A stretch of DNA of 64,000 bases. It comes from Streptomyces zinciresistens K42. Its GTDB lineage: Bacteria; Actinomycetota; Actinomycetes; Streptomycetales; Streptomycetaceae. The position numbers and the translations under genes are program-made. Shown here piece by piece: positions 18,327-26,624 of this stretch (position 1 is the first letter of the stretch; each line of letters begins with the position of its first letter). Location: the NCBI RefSeq assembly GCF_000225525.1, contig NZ_AGBF01000013.1, positions 1-64,000 on the forward strand, in the 5' to 3' direction. Under the pieces are notes generated by a model, which saw only the letters and a program-made list of their open reading frames with translations, was not told where the DNA came from and ran no database searches.

Positions 18327-19427
18327 TCAGCTGCCGCCGTTCTCCCGCGCGGTCCCGTTTCCGTCCTCGCGCGCCGACCCGTCCTTGGGTGCCGCGCCCG
18401 CGAAGCCGCCGAAGCCCCGGCGGACCCGGCCGCCCAGGTCGCCCGCCCCGCCGGCGATGTCCGTGACCAGCTTCATCAGCGGGTCCTTCGAGGACTTCAT
18501 CTGCGTGGCGTAGTGGGAGGCCGACTCGCGGAAGGAGTCCGTGACGGAGGTGTCCTTGTCCTCGCTGCGGCGCGGGTAGTGGCCGTCCATGAGCCGCTGG
18601 TGGTCGCGGGACTCGGCCCACTTCTTCAGCTCGGCCGCGCGGACCGTGGTGAAGGGGTGGGAGCGCGGCAGCACGTTGAGGATCTTCAGGACCGAGTCGC
18701 GCAGGTCGCCGCCCTCCTCGTACTCCTCGGCCTGCTTCAGGAAGGCGTTCACGTTCATCTCGTGCAGGTGGTTGCCGCCCGCGATCTTCATCAGGCCGCG
18801 CATCGACGCCTCAAGGTCCTGGCCCACCAGCAGCCCGGCCCGGTCGGCGGACAGCTCCGACTTGCGGAACCACTCCCGCAGCGCCGTCACGATCGCCATC
18901 ACCGCGAGGTTGCCCAGCGGGATCCAGGCGACGCGGACCGCGAGGCTCGTCAGGAAGAGCAGGATCGTGCGGTACACCGAGTGGCCGGAGAGGGCGTGGC
19001 CCACCTCGTGGCCCACCACCGCCCGCATCTCCTCCTCGTCGAGCAGCTCGACCAGACCCGTGGTGACCACGATGATCGGCTCGTCAAGGCCGATGCACAT
19101 CGCGTTCGGAACGGGGTCCTGGTTGACGTACATCGGCGGGACCTTCTCCAGGTCCAGGATGTGGCACGCGTCCCGCAGCATCACGTCGAGGTGGGCGAAC
19201 TGCTGGTCGGACACCCGAACCGAGTCGGACAGGAACAGCAGCCTGAGGCTGCGCTCCGGCAGCAGACTGCTGAGCGCCTTGAACACGGTGTCGAAACCGC
19301 TGAGCTTGCGCAGGGCGACCAGGGCCGAGCGGTCGGCCGGGTGCTCGTAGGCGCGCGAGGAGATCCCCGGGAAACGCCTGCGCTGCCGGCTCGGCACGCG
19401 CTCGTGCTGCTCGTGGCCGTCGGACAT
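18327..19427 (-). CDS. M48 family (HtpX/Ste24-like) zinc metalloprotease
   Basis: A 366-residue protein with the zinc motif HEVGHALSGH (about residues 138-147) and a downstream Glu in SELSADRAGLL as the third ligand. Hydrophobic segments around the motif (TILLFLTSLAVRVAW and GNLAVMAIV) suggest membrane attachment. The C-terminal ~100 residues are polar and extend past the protease domain. Such proteases take part in membrane-protein quality control. The ATG at 19425-19427 is the start. The gene is convergent with the upstream membrane-protein gene and divergent from two small genes. Confidence 0.88.
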   Translation of the reverse strand: MSDGHEQHERVPSRQRRRFPGISSRAYEHPADRSALVALRKLSGFDTVFKALSSLLPERSLRLLFLSDSVRVSDQQFAHLDVMLRDACHILDLEKVPPMYVNQDPVPNAMCIGLDEPIIVVTTGLVELLDEEEMRAVVGHEVGHALSGHSVYRTILLFLTSLAVRVAWIPLGNLAVMAIVTALREWFRKSELSADRAGLLVGQDLEASMRGLMKIAGGNHLHEMNVNAFLKQAEEYEEGGDLRDSVLKILNVLPRSHPFTTVRAAELKKWAESRDHQRLMDGHYPRRSEDKDTSVTDSFRESASHYATQMKSSKDPLMKLVTDIAGGAGDLGGRVRRGFGGFAGAAPKDGSAREDGNGTARENGGS

Positions 19428-19554
19428 ACTTCCCCCAGGTGCGTGTGTGAGGGCCCGTCACGGGCCCGTGGACCTGCCTAGTGCGCCCCCGAAGCAGGGC
19501 CCAGCCTAGGCGGAGTTACCGTGGACGGGCACTACAGCGAAGGAGTTCCACGTC

Positions 19555-19716
19555 ATGGAGCACACCCCCCGGACCGCCTGGCTCGCCCAGGCCGCGAACG
19601 CAGCCGGCCAGCAAGGGCCGGGAAACCTGCTCCGGATCGTACTTGTCGTGATGATCGTGGGGTGTGTGCTGACCGCGTGGTTCCTGCTGCGGGGCTACAG
19701 GCGGAAGGACGAGTGA
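19555..19716 (+). CDS. Small single-pass membrane protein (53 aa)
   Basis: The start is the ATG at 19555 after gaaggag (spacing about 8). The product has a polar N-terminus (MEHTPRTAWLAQAANAAG), one hydrophobic helix (LLRIVLVVMIVGCVLTAWFL) and a basic end (RGYRRKDE), so the C-terminus is probably cytoplasmic. I know of no function. It is followed by a second tiny membrane protein, and both lie between the M48 protease gene and nadD. Confidence 0.75.
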   Translation: MEHTPRTAWLAQAANAAGQQGPGNLLRIVLVVMIVGCVLTAWFLLRGYRRKDE

Positions 19717-19836
19717 GCCGGCGGGAAAGTTCCCCGGCCCCGCCGACGGCGGAGTCGGCGTGATCGCCGTCATGGCACCCGTTTACGATGGGGGCGACGT
19801 CTTTATACCGCCCACACGCGATAGGTCACGCCGAAG

Positions 19837-20001
19837 ATGAGCATCCAGAGCGCAGCCGCCCAGTTGGCCACCCTCGCCTCCGAGGGCGGGGGACAGGGCG
19901 GCAACCACGAGAGCCTCAACCCGCTGATCACCGGTGGCGGCGCGTTCGTCATCCTGATGCTTCTGCTGTGGATCACCACCCGCCTCAACCGCGACCGCTG
20001 A
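19837..20001 (+). CDS. Small single-pass membrane protein (54 aa)
   Basis: The ATG at 19837 opens a 54-residue frame: [19 protein letters not shown], a helix ([18 protein letters not shown]) and the basic end NRDR. A ccgaag sequence directly upstream is a poor ribosome-binding site. The gene ends 79 bp before nadD. Together with the gene at 19555 it forms a pair of similar topology but little sequence identity. Function unknown. Confidence 0.72.
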   Translation: MSIQSAAAQLATLASEGGGQGGNHESLNPLITGGGAFVILMLLLWITTRLNRDR

Positions 20002-20080
20002 GTCCCGGCCGGGACTCAGGCCCCGCGCCCGGACACCTGTTCGCCCGAGTGCCCCGACGGGGCCGGTAGGGTCTGCACGC

Positions 20081-20719
20081 ATGGGACAGCAGGACATGCC
20101 TACCGGCCCCGGACACGGTCCGACGCACTCCGGCAAGCGCCGTCTCGGCGTCATGGGCGGAACGTTCGACCCGATCCACCACGGCCACCTCGTCGCGGCC
20201 AGCGAGGTCGCCGCCCAGTTCCACCTGGACGAGGTCGTGTTCGTGCCGACCGGCCAGCCCTGGCAGAAGAGCGACCGGCATGTCTCCCCCGCCGAGGACC
20301 GCTATCTGATGACGGTCATCGCCACGGCGGAGAACCCGCAGTTCTCCGTGAGCCGCATCGACATCGACCGCGGCGGCCCGACGTACACGGTGGACACCCT
20401 GCGCGACCTGAGGGCGCTCAACCCCGACACCGACCTGTTCTTCATCACCGGCGCGGACGCCCTCGGGCAGATCCTCACCTGGCGGGACTCGGCCGAGCTG
20501 TTCTCCCTCGCCCACTTCGTCGGGGTCACCCGGCCCGGCCACCACCTCGACGACTCCGGACTGCCCGAGGGCGGCGTGTCGCTGGTGGAGGTGCCCGCAC
20601 TGGCCATCTCGTCCACCGATTGCCGCGCGAGAGTCGCGAAGAAGGACCCCATCTGGTATCTGGTGCCGGACGGAGTCGTGCGCTACATCGACAAGCGCGA
20701 GCTGTATCGCGGCGAGTGA
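20081..20719 (+). CDS. nadD: Nicotinate-nucleotide adenylyltransferase
   Basis: A 212-residue nucleotidyltransferase that makes deamido-NAD from nicotinate mononucleotide and ATP. It shows [20 protein letters not shown] (the HxGH motif) and the C-terminal [11 protein letters not shown] signature (ISSTxxR). The N-terminal ~20 residues before RRLGVMGG are not conserved, so an internal start is possible. A taggt-like -10 (tagggt, 20067-20072) lies 8 bases before the ATG, so a near-leaderless transcript is possible. It is followed by the LytR_C gene after 16 bp, and then by rsfS, the usual order in actinomycetes. Confidence 0.95.
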   Translation: MGQQDMPTGPGHGPTHSGKRRLGVMGGTFDPIHHGHLVAASEVAAQFHLDEVVFVPTGQPWQKSDRHVSPAEDRYLMTVIATAENPQFSVSRIDIDRGGPTYTVDTLRDLRALNPDTDLFFITGADALGQILTWRDSAELFSLAHFVGVTRPGHHLDDSGLPEGGVSLVEVPALAISSTDCRARVAKKDPIWYLVPDGVVRYIDKRELYRGE

Positions 20720-20735
20720 GCCGAGAGGGGCGACG

Positions 20736-22469
20736 GTGAACGACCGACACGACGCGGGGTACGGGGACGGCCAGTACGAACTCGTCGGGTACGACACGTA
20801 CGGGCAGCCCGTCTACCGGCAGGTGACCCGGCCCCCGCAGCCCCGGCAGCACCACACCCCCTCCCCGCGGCAGGACCACGGCCACGACCCGTACGCGGGC
20901 GACGCTCCGCGGCAGGGCGGGCCGTACGACCCCTACGGCGGCCCGGACACCGGCGAGACCGCCCGGCAGCAGCCCCCGCCGCAGGCACCGCCCCACGACG
21001 GCCGCGGCACCGGTGCGCACCACCACCCCCGCCGGCCCGGCGGGCACGCGGCGCCCCCGGACCCCCACGGCCGCGCCCCCGCCGCCGGCCGGCAGCCGGG
21101 GGCCGCCGGGCAGACCGCCCACATCCCCCAGCAGGCGGGGCCCGTCGGGGAACCGCCGCCCCGGGACCAGGGCCGGGCCGACCGCGACCACCCCACCGAG
21201 CAGTTCGCCTTCGTGGAGGAGCCCGACGGGGACTCCGAGGACGTCATCGACTGGCTGAAGTTCACCGAGAACCGCACCGAGCGGCGCGAGGAGGCGAAGC
21301 GCCGGGCACGCGCGCGTGTCGTCGCGCTCGCGGTCGTCCTCGCGCTCGTCGCGGCGGGCGGGGTCGGCTACCTCTGGTTCGCCGGGAGGCTGCCCGGCCT
21401 CACCGCGTCGAAGGACACCGCGGACACCGCCGACACCGCCGCACCGGCCGGCGCCCAGAAGCGCGACGTGATCGTCGTCCATCTGCACAACACCGCCCAG
21501 GGCGGCACCTCCACGGCGCTGCTGGTCGACAACACCACCACCCGGCAGGGCACCACGGTCCTGGTGCCCAACTCCCTGTCCGTCAGCGGCGACGACGGCA
21601 CCGCCACCACCCTCGCCAAGTCGGTCGACGACGACGGCTCCGCCGGCACGCGCGACGCCCTCGACACCGTGCTCGGCACCGAGATCCAGGGCACCTGGCG
21701 GCTGGACACCCCCTACCTCCAGAACCTCGTGGACCTGATCGGCAACATCGAGGTCGACACCGACACCGACGTCCCCGACCCGGCCGCCGGGTCCAAGGGT
21801 GCCCCGCCCCTCGTCCGCGAGGGCAAGGCGCGCACCCTCGGCGGCAGGACGGCCGTCGCCTACGCCACCTACCAGGGCCCGAACGAGGACCAGAACGCCC
21901 AGCTCCAGCGGTTCGGGCAGGTCATGCAGGCCGTCCTGCGCAAGCTCACCTCGGACGCGCAGGGCGCGACCACCACCGTGCAGACCCTGGGCATGATCAT
22001 CGAGCCGCCGCTGACCGACAAGGACCTCGGCGCCTTCCTCTCCCGGCTCGCCGACCTCGCCAAGGGCGGCGACTACCGGACCGCCATGCTGCCCGTCCGG
22101 GCCGACGGCACCCTGAGCGCGCGGGACGGCGCCTCCGTCGTGAAGAACGTCCTCGGCGGCACCGCCAAGAGCCCCGCCGCGGACGCCGCCGTCCGCGTCT
22201 CCGTGCGCAACGCCAGCGGGGTCGGGGAGAACACCGGCAAGGCGCGCGTGGTGCTGCTCAACGGCGGTTTCACCTTCCTGGAGGGCGGCACCGCCGCCAG
22301 CGCTGCCGTCTCCGAGGTCGCCTACGCCGACGCCGCCGGCAAGGCCGACGCCACCGAGGTCGCCAAGACGATGGGCCTTCCCGCCTCCGCCGTCACCAAG
22401 GGCGACGTCTCCGCAGGCGCCGACGTCTCGGTGGTCCTCGGCCGGGACTTCAAGCCCGGCTCCTCCTGA
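20736..22469 (+). CDS. LytR_C/LCP-family envelope protein
   Basis: A 577-residue membrane protein. The first ~180 residues are cytoplasmic, Pro/Gln/His-rich and disordered. A transmembrane helix (about 193-213, VVALAVVLALVAAGGVGYLWF) follows, then an outer part with an LCP-like region (RDVIVVHLHNTAQGG to TYQGPNEDQNAQLQRFGQ) and a C-terminal LytR_C domain (VRVSVRNASGVGENTGKARVVLLNGGF). LCP proteins ligate wall polymers to peptidoglycan. Here the LCP core looks degenerate, so a non-catalytic role is possible. The start is the GTG at 20736 after gaggggcgacg. It lies between nadD and rsfS. Confidence 0.83.
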   Translation: MNDRHDAGYGDGQYELVGYDTYGQPVYRQVTRPPQPRQHHTPSPRQDHGHDPYAGDAPRQGGPYDPYGGPDTGETARQQPPPQAPPHDGRGTGAHHHPRRPGGHAAPPDPHGRAPAAGRQPGAAGQTAHIPQQAGPVGEPPPRDQGRADRDHPTEQFAFVEEPDGDSEDVIDWLKFTENRTERREEAKRRARARVVALAVVLALVAAGGVGYLWFAGRLPGLTASKDTADTADTAAPAGAQKRDVIVVHLHNTAQGGTSTALLVDNTTTRQGTTVLVPNSLSVSGDDGTATTLAKSVDDDGSAGTRDALDTVLGTEIQGTWRLDTPYLQNLVDLIGNIEVDTDTDVPDPAAGSKGAPPLVREGKARTLGGRTAVAYATYQGPNEDQNAQLQRFGQVMQAVLRKLTSDAQGATTTVQTLGMIIEPPLTDKDLGAFLSRLADLAKGGDYRTAMLPVRADGTLSARDGASVVKNVLGGTAKSPAADAAVRVSVRNASGVGENTGKARVVLLNGGFTFLEGGTAASAAVSEVAYADAAGKADATEVAKTMGLPASAVTKGDVSAGADVSVVLGRDFKPGSS

Positions 22470-22591
22470 CCGCCCGTACATCGCCGCAGGCCACCCCGCG
22501 TGAACGCAGAATCACGTGGGGTCCTGTCACCGGTCCGTGAGACCCTTGGGGGCAAGTGAAGCCAAGTGCCCGCCCGACCGAAAGCCTTGTG

Positions 22592-23038
22592 GTGACCGCT
22601 ACCGACCGTTCCCTCGAGCTCGTCAACACCGCCGCGCAGGCCGCGGCCGACAAGCTCGCGCACGACATCATCGCCTACGACGTCAGCGACGTCCTGTCGA
22701 TCACGGACGCCTTCCTGCTGGCCTCCGCGCCCAACGACCGCCAGGTCAAGTCGATCGTCGACGAGATCGAGGAGCGGCTCCAGAAGGAGCTCGGCGTCAA
22801 GCCGGTGCGCCGCGAGGGCGACCGCGAGGCCCGCTGGGTGCTGCTCGACTACGTCGACATCGTCGTCCACGTCCAGCACAGCGAGGAGCGCGTCTTCTAC
22901 GCCCTGGAGCGGCTGTGGAAGGACTGCCCCGAGATCGAGCTGCCCGAGGACGCGCGGGCCACCCGCGGCAAGGGCGCCGAGCACGCCCGGCTCCGGGCCG
23001 CCGAGGAGGCGGCCGAGCTGGACGGTGAGTGGCGATGA
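22592..23038 (+). CDS. rsfS: Ribosome silencing factor
   Basis: A 148-residue RsfS (DUF143) protein that binds L14 and blocks subunit joining when nutrients are low. Typical segments are DIIAYDVSDVLSITDAFLLASA, RQVKSIVDEIEERL and EARWVLLDYVDIVVHVQ. The GTG at 22592 (MTATDRSLELVNTAAQ) matches the family start; the in-frame GTG at 22556 adds unconserved residues. A C-terminal tail after residue 120 is an actinobacterial extension. The stop codon overlaps the next start (ATGA), so translational coupling is likely. Confidence 0.95.
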   Translation: MTATDRSLELVNTAAQAAADKLAHDIIAYDVSDVLSITDAFLLASAPNDRQVKSIVDEIEERLQKELGVKPVRREGDREARWVLLDYVDIVVHVQHSEERVFYALERLWKDCPEIELPEDARATRGKGAEHARLRAAEEAAELDGEWR

Positions 23039-23706
23039 GTGCCACCGGTGAGGTGACGTCCGGCCGGTCCGGCCGGGGCCGTCGCGTCATCCTGTGGCGG
23101 CACGGCCAGACCTCGTGGAACGTGGAGCGCCGCTTCCAGGGCACCACGGACGTCGCCCTCACCGAGACCGGAGTCCTCCAGGCCCGGCGCGCCGCCCGGC
23201 TGCTCGCCGGCCTCAGGCCCGACGCGATCATCGCCTCCGACCTTCGGCGGGCCGCCGACACCGCGGCCGAGCTGGCGGTGCTCACCGGTCTGGAGGTGAC
23301 GCACGACGAGGCCCTGCGGGAGACCTACGCGGGCGTCTGGCAGGGGCTGACGCACCAGGAGATCATCGCCCGCCACGGCGACGAGTACGCCGCCTGGAAG
23401 CGCGGCGAGCCCGTGCGCCGCGGCGGCGGCGAGCTGGAGACCGAGGTCGCCGACCGGGCCGCGCCCGTGGTGCTCCGGCACGCCGACAAGCTCCCGGACG
23501 ACGGCACGCTCCTCGTGGTCAGCCACGGCGGCACCATCCGTACGACCATCGGCCGCCTCCTGGGCCTGGAGCCCCGCCACTGGGAGAGCCTGGGCGGGCT
23601 GTCCAACTGCTGCTGGTCCGTCCTCGGCGAGGGAGCCCGCGGCTGGCGCCTGCTGGAGCACAACGCCGGCACCCTGCCGGAGCCGGTGCTCGGCGACGAC
23701 GACTGA
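23035..23706 (+). CDS. Histidine phosphatase superfamily protein (phosphoglycerate mutase-like)
   Basis: A 223-residue enzyme with the RHGQTSWN catalytic motif near residue 20, the acid/base Glu in ETYAGVWQG, and the second His in LLVVSHGGTIRT. The substrate is not defined; in actinomycetes the enzyme after rsfS is often annotated as a phosphoglycerate mutase or glucosyl-3-phosphoglycerate phosphatase. The ATG at 23035 overlaps the rsfS stop by ATGA. A GTG at 23029 would overlap more and is less likely. Confidence 0.88.
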   Translation: MSATGEVTSGRSGRGRRVILWRHGQTSWNVERRFQGTTDVALTETGVLQARRAARLLAGLRPDAIIASDLRRAADTAAELAVLTGLEVTHDEALRETYAGVWQGLTHQEIIARHGDEYAAWKRGEPVRRGGGELETEVADRAAPVVLRHADKLPDDGTLLVVSHGGTIRTTIGRLLGLEPRHWESLGGLSNCCWSVLGEGARGWRLLEHNAGTLPEPVLGDDD

Positions 23707-23773
23707 CGCCCCCGGCCCCCGCGGGGGCCGCCCCTGACCCGGATTTCACTTTCCGGCAGGTCGCAGGCTAAAG

Positions 23774-23804
23774 TTCTTCTTGTTCGCCCCGCCGGGCGGG
23801 AAGA
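23774..23804 (+). promoter_or_regulatory. Hairpin in the leader of the tRNA gene
   Basis: gttcttc and gaagaac form the outer stem, with a GC-rich inner inverted repeat (ccgcc/ggcgg). It ends 6 bp before the tRNA. A -10-like taaagt lies at about 23769. It could be a processing or transcription signal for the tRNA precursor. Confidence 0.45.
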
Positions 23805-23810
23805 ACGCAA

Positions 23811-23883
23811 GGGGCTATAGCTCAGTTGGTAGAGCGCCTGCATGGCATGCAGGAGGTCAGGAGTTCAATTCTCCTTAGCTCCA
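23811..23883 (+). tRNA. tRNA-Ala (anticodon GGC)
   Basis: A 73-nt cloverleaf: acceptor ggggcta pairs with tagctcc (one G-U), D arm gctcagttggtagagc, anticodon arm cctgc-atGGCat-gcagg, and T arm aggagttcaattctcct. The discriminator base is A and CCA is not encoded. It reads GCC codons, the dominant alanine codons in this DNA. It is the last core gene before the biosynthetic cluster. Confidence 0.97.
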
Positions 23884-23895
23884 CAGCGAGACAAC

Positions 23896-23930
23896 AAGAT
23901 CCCGCCGATCACCTCGATCGGCGGGATCTT
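23896..23930 (+). terminator. Terminator after tRNA-Ala
   Basis: A perfect 14-bp stem (aagatcccgccgat / atcggcgggatctt) encloses a 7-base loop, starting 12 bp after the tRNA. The right arm ends in tt followed by ctgg. It is a convincing intrinsic terminator. Confidence 0.9.
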
Positions 23931-24350
23931 CTGGTATCGGCACCTGGCGTCCGCGTCAACGGGCGGGCCGGCGCGGAGGGTTCGAGCGGACGAGCGGCCC
24001 GCGGCGAACTGTTCGGGTTCGGCTTGAATGACTTGCGCCCCGGAGGCGGATGCCGGCGGAGATTCCGCTCCCTTCCCTGCATGCGGCCCCCGCCCCCCTC
24101 GTGTGCCACGACCTACGGCCGCGAGGTGTCGTCGCCGCCTGCGGCCGCCCCCGGCGCCCCTTCGCCCCACTGGAGGCCCCGTCGGTCGAGGCCTGGTCGA
24201 GAGCCGGTCGAGGAGGCAGTGCGGCTGGGGGGAAGCTGTTGTGCCGGGGCGGTCTGACGAGGATGCTCAAAGCGCGCCGCCCGGCTGACGCCCCGCACGC
24301 GGTTCGGTCAACTCGCTTGATGCGCAGGAGTGTTGTTCTGCCCTGCACGT
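23931..24350. other. Gene-free junction between core and cluster
   Basis: About 420 bp with no convincing gene. The frames here have no family character. The last ~100 bp are visibly less GC-rich than the surroundings and probably contain the promoter for the F420-type oxidoreductase gene. I saw no integrase, transposase or copy of the tRNA end that would mark an integrated element. Confidence 0.5.
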
Positions 24351-24369
24351 GATACTCAAACTGTAATAC
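24351..24369. promoter_or_regulatory. Candidate PadR operator upstream of the F420-type oxidoreductase
   Basis: gatactcaaactgtaatac shares 11 of its first 12 bases with the site at 58121 (gatacacaaact). Its reverse complement also contains agtttgagtatc, close to the reverse complement of the 58121 site. It ends 35 bp before the ATG at 24405, a position fit for repression. The assignment to the cluster's PadR is inference. Confidence 0.5.
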
Positions 24370-24404
24370 GGTGGTGTGGTTGCCACCCTGGACGGAGTGA
24401 GTGC

Positions 24405-24845
24405 ATGGATGGGCAGGACGACGTGCTGGACAGCTCGACGGGATGGGTCGCCACTCATGTGCGGCGCTACCTGGCGAGCGACGGGGCCAGCGGGCACATC
24501 TGGTACGGGAAGCCGACGCTCGTGCTGACCACACGGGGACGCACGTCCGGGGCGCTGCGGCGGACCGGGCTGATATACGGGGAGGACGGGGCGGACTTCG
24601 TCGTCGTCGGGTCCAACGGCGGGGCCGACCATCATCCGCAGTGGTACCTGAACCTGCTCGCCGAGCCGCGGGCCCGGATCCAGGTGACGGCGGACGTGTA
24701 CGAGGTCGTCGCACGCGAGGCCGAGGGGGAGGAGCGCGGGCGGCTCTGGGACGCGATGGCGGAGATCTTCCCGCAGTACAAGAGCTACCGGAAGAAGACC
24801 GAGCGCAGGATTCCCGTCATGGTGCTGGAGCCGCGGGAGTCCTGA
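24405..24845 (+). CDS. Deazaflavin (F420)-dependent nitroreductase-family oxidoreductase
   Basis: A 146-residue protein of the split beta-barrel DDN family. Seen are KPTLVLTTRGRTSGALRRT, GADFVVVGSNGGADHHPQWYLNL and the C-terminal MAEIFPQYKSYRKKT segment, which form the F420 pocket in this family. These enzymes reduce quinones or enones with F420H2. The start is the ATG at 24405 after a ggag-containing site; the frame is open to 24330. It is the first gene of the cluster side, with an operator-like dyad at 24351. That suggests co-regulation with the anthracycline genes and a role in quinone reduction, either tailoring or detoxification. The substrate is unknown. Confidence 0.85.
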   Translation: MDGQDDVLDSSTGWVATHVRRYLASDGASGHIWYGKPTLVLTTRGRTSGALRRTGLIYGEDGADFVVVGSNGGADHHPQWYLNLLAEPRARIQVTADVYEVVAREAEGEERGRLWDAMAEIFPQYKSYRKKTERRIPVMVLEPRES

Positions 24846-24859
24846 GCCGATGACGTGCG

Positions 24860-24890
24860 GCGACGGGAGGGCTGGGGAGCCCCCCGTCGC
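24860..24890 (+). terminator. Hairpin after the F420-type oxidoreductase gene
   Basis: gcgacggg and cccgtcgc face each other 15 bases apart, with a smaller ggct/agcc stem inside. It begins 14 bp after the stop codon at 24845. Confidence 0.6.
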
Positions 24891-24988
24891 AGGGTGAGGC
24901 GGGCCGGCGCGGTCAGGGCCCTGTCCTTCGGGGGAGTCACCGTGCCGGTTCCCCCTGTTCGATGTCCGTACGTCGTAAGGGGTGTGTG

Positions 24989-26596
24989 GTGGGGAGATTC
25001 AGCCGCCGGGGGTTCCTGACCGCGGCAGCCGCGGGAACCGCGACCGTGACGGGGGCCGCGGCCGCGTCCGCCGAGGCTGGCAGACCGCCCAGGTCCGCGC
25101 TGTGCGTGCCCGAGCCGCGGATCACGACCGTGGAGGCGGGCGACGCCCGGTATCACGAACTGGTCGCCAGGGGGTTCAACGCGCGGTTCGTCGCGGCGCC
25201 CGACCGGGTGCACGTGGTGCACTCGGCCGGACAGGTCGCCCAGGTCCTGACCGCCGCGGTCCGGTCCGGCAAGCAGGTCGCCGTGCGCAGCGGCGGGCAC
25301 TGCTTCGAGAACTTCGCCGACCACCGTGACGTCAAGGTGCTCATCGACACCTCACCGATGCGCGCGGTCTATTTCGACCGGGAGCGGCGGGCGTTCGCCG
25401 TCGAACCGGCCGCGACGCTCGCCGAGGTGTACCGCACGCTGCACTACGACTACGGAGTCACACTGCCCGCCGGAGTGTGCCCGCAGGTCGGGGCCGGCGG
25501 CCACGTCGCCGGCGGTGGGTACGGTCCGCTGACCCGCCGCGACGGTGCCGTCGTCGACCACCTGTACGGCGTCGAGGTCGTCGTGGTGGACGCGTCGGGC
25601 CAGGCCCGGGTCGTCACGGCCACCCGTGAGGCCGACGACCCGAACCGGGAACTGTGGTGGGCCCACACCGGCGGTGGCGGCGGCAACTTCGGCGTCGTCA
25701 CCCGCTATCTCTTCCGGTCGCCGGGGGCGCAGGGGGACCAACCCGAACGCCTCCTCCCGAAGCCGCCGACCCGGCTCTGCTCGACCTTCGTCACCTGGCC
25801 GTGGGCCGACGTCGACCTGACCAGCTTCACCCGGCTCGTACAGAACTACAGCCGCTGGTTCGAGGATTACCACGCCGATCAGCGGTACAGCAGCCTCTAC
25901 AGCACGCTGCACCTCAACACCCATGCCGTCGGCTCGATCTCGATGGAGATCCGCTTCGACGGCGGCCGGGCCGACGCGGAAGACCTCATCGACCGGTTCG
26001 TCGCGGCGGTCAACAAGGGCACCGGCCTGACGCCCGCGATCGAGCATCAGGACGACCTGTGGCTCCAGGCGACCCTGGGTGCCCGCTTCGACACCGGCGG
26101 GTACGACCGGCACAAGTCCAAGAGCGCCTACCTGAGGCGCACCTGGACCGCCGAGCGGATCGCGACCGTGCATCGCCATGTGACCGACCAGGCCTTCCAG
26201 GGATGGGGCTCGGTCGACCTCTACTCGTACGGCGGCCGGGTGAACACCGTGCCGTCCGACGCCACCGCCCTGCCACAGCGCGACTCGATCCTCAAGGCAT
26301 GGTTCTCCGTGACGTGGATGGACCCCGCCGCGGACGATCTGCACCTGAAGTGGATCCGCGAGCTGTACCGCGACGTCTTCCGTGACACGGGTGGCGTCCC
26401 CGTGCCCGGTGCCGATCACGACGGTTGCTACATCAACTACCCGGACACCGACACCGCCGACCCCGCCTGGAACACCTCCGGTGTGCCCTGGACGACCCTC
26501 TATTACAAGGGCGGCTACCCCAGGCTTCAGCGGGTCAAGGCCGGCTGGGACCCACGGGACGTCTTCCGCCACCCTCTCTCCGTCCGGCTGCCTTGA
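24989..26596 (+). CDS. Tat-exported bicovalent FAD oxidoreductase, AknOx-like (BBE family)
   Basis: A 535-residue secreted flavoenzyme. A twin-arginine signal (FSRRGFLTAAAAGT) leads into a berberine-bridge FAD domain and ends with a C-terminal BBE segment (YYKGGYPRLQRVKAGWDPRDVF). The two residues that would bind FAD covalently are His104 (RSGGHC) and Cys164 (GVCPQVGAGG). Their 60-residue spacing equals His70/Cys130 of aclacinomycin oxidoreductase, as I recall it. AknOx acts outside the cell on the terminal sugar, taking rhodinose to cinerulose and then aculose. Here it would act on the exported anthracycline. GTG at 24989 is chosen because aagg(gg) lies upstream; GTG 24986 and ATG 24962 are alternatives. 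The AKR gene follows after 28 bp. Confidence 0.87.
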   Translation: MGRFSRRGFLTAAAAGTATVTGAAAASAEAGRPPRSALCVPEPRITTVEAGDARYHELVARGFNARFVAAPDRVHVVHSAGQVAQVLTAAVRSGKQVAVRSGGHCFENFADHRDVKVLIDTSPMRAVYFDRERRAFAVEPAATLAEVYRTLHYDYGVTLPAGVCPQVGAGGHVAGGGYGPLTRRDGAVVDHLYGVEVVVVDASGQARVVTATREADDPNRELWWAHTGGGGGNFGVVTRYLFRSPGAQGDQPERLLPKPPTRLCSTFVTWPWADVDLTSFTRLVQNYSRWFEDYHADQRYSSLYSTLHLNTHAVGSISMEIRFDGGRADAEDLIDRFVAAVNKGTGLTPAIEHQDDLWLQATLGARFDTGGYDRHKSKSAYLRRTWTAERIATVHRHVTDQAFQGWGSVDLYSYGGRVNTVPSDATALPQRDSILKAWFSVTWMDPAADDLHLKWIRELYRDVFRDTGGVPVPGADHDGCYINYPDTDTADPAWNTSGVPWTTLYYKGGYPRLQRVKAGWDPRDVFRHPLSVRLP

Positions 26597-26624
26597 CCCG
26601 CATACGAACGGAAGGATCCGGATC

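Noticed and set aside
23811..24404. Attachment site of an integrated element
   Set aside because: No integrase, excisionase or second copy of the tRNA end was seen in the window; kept only as a question.
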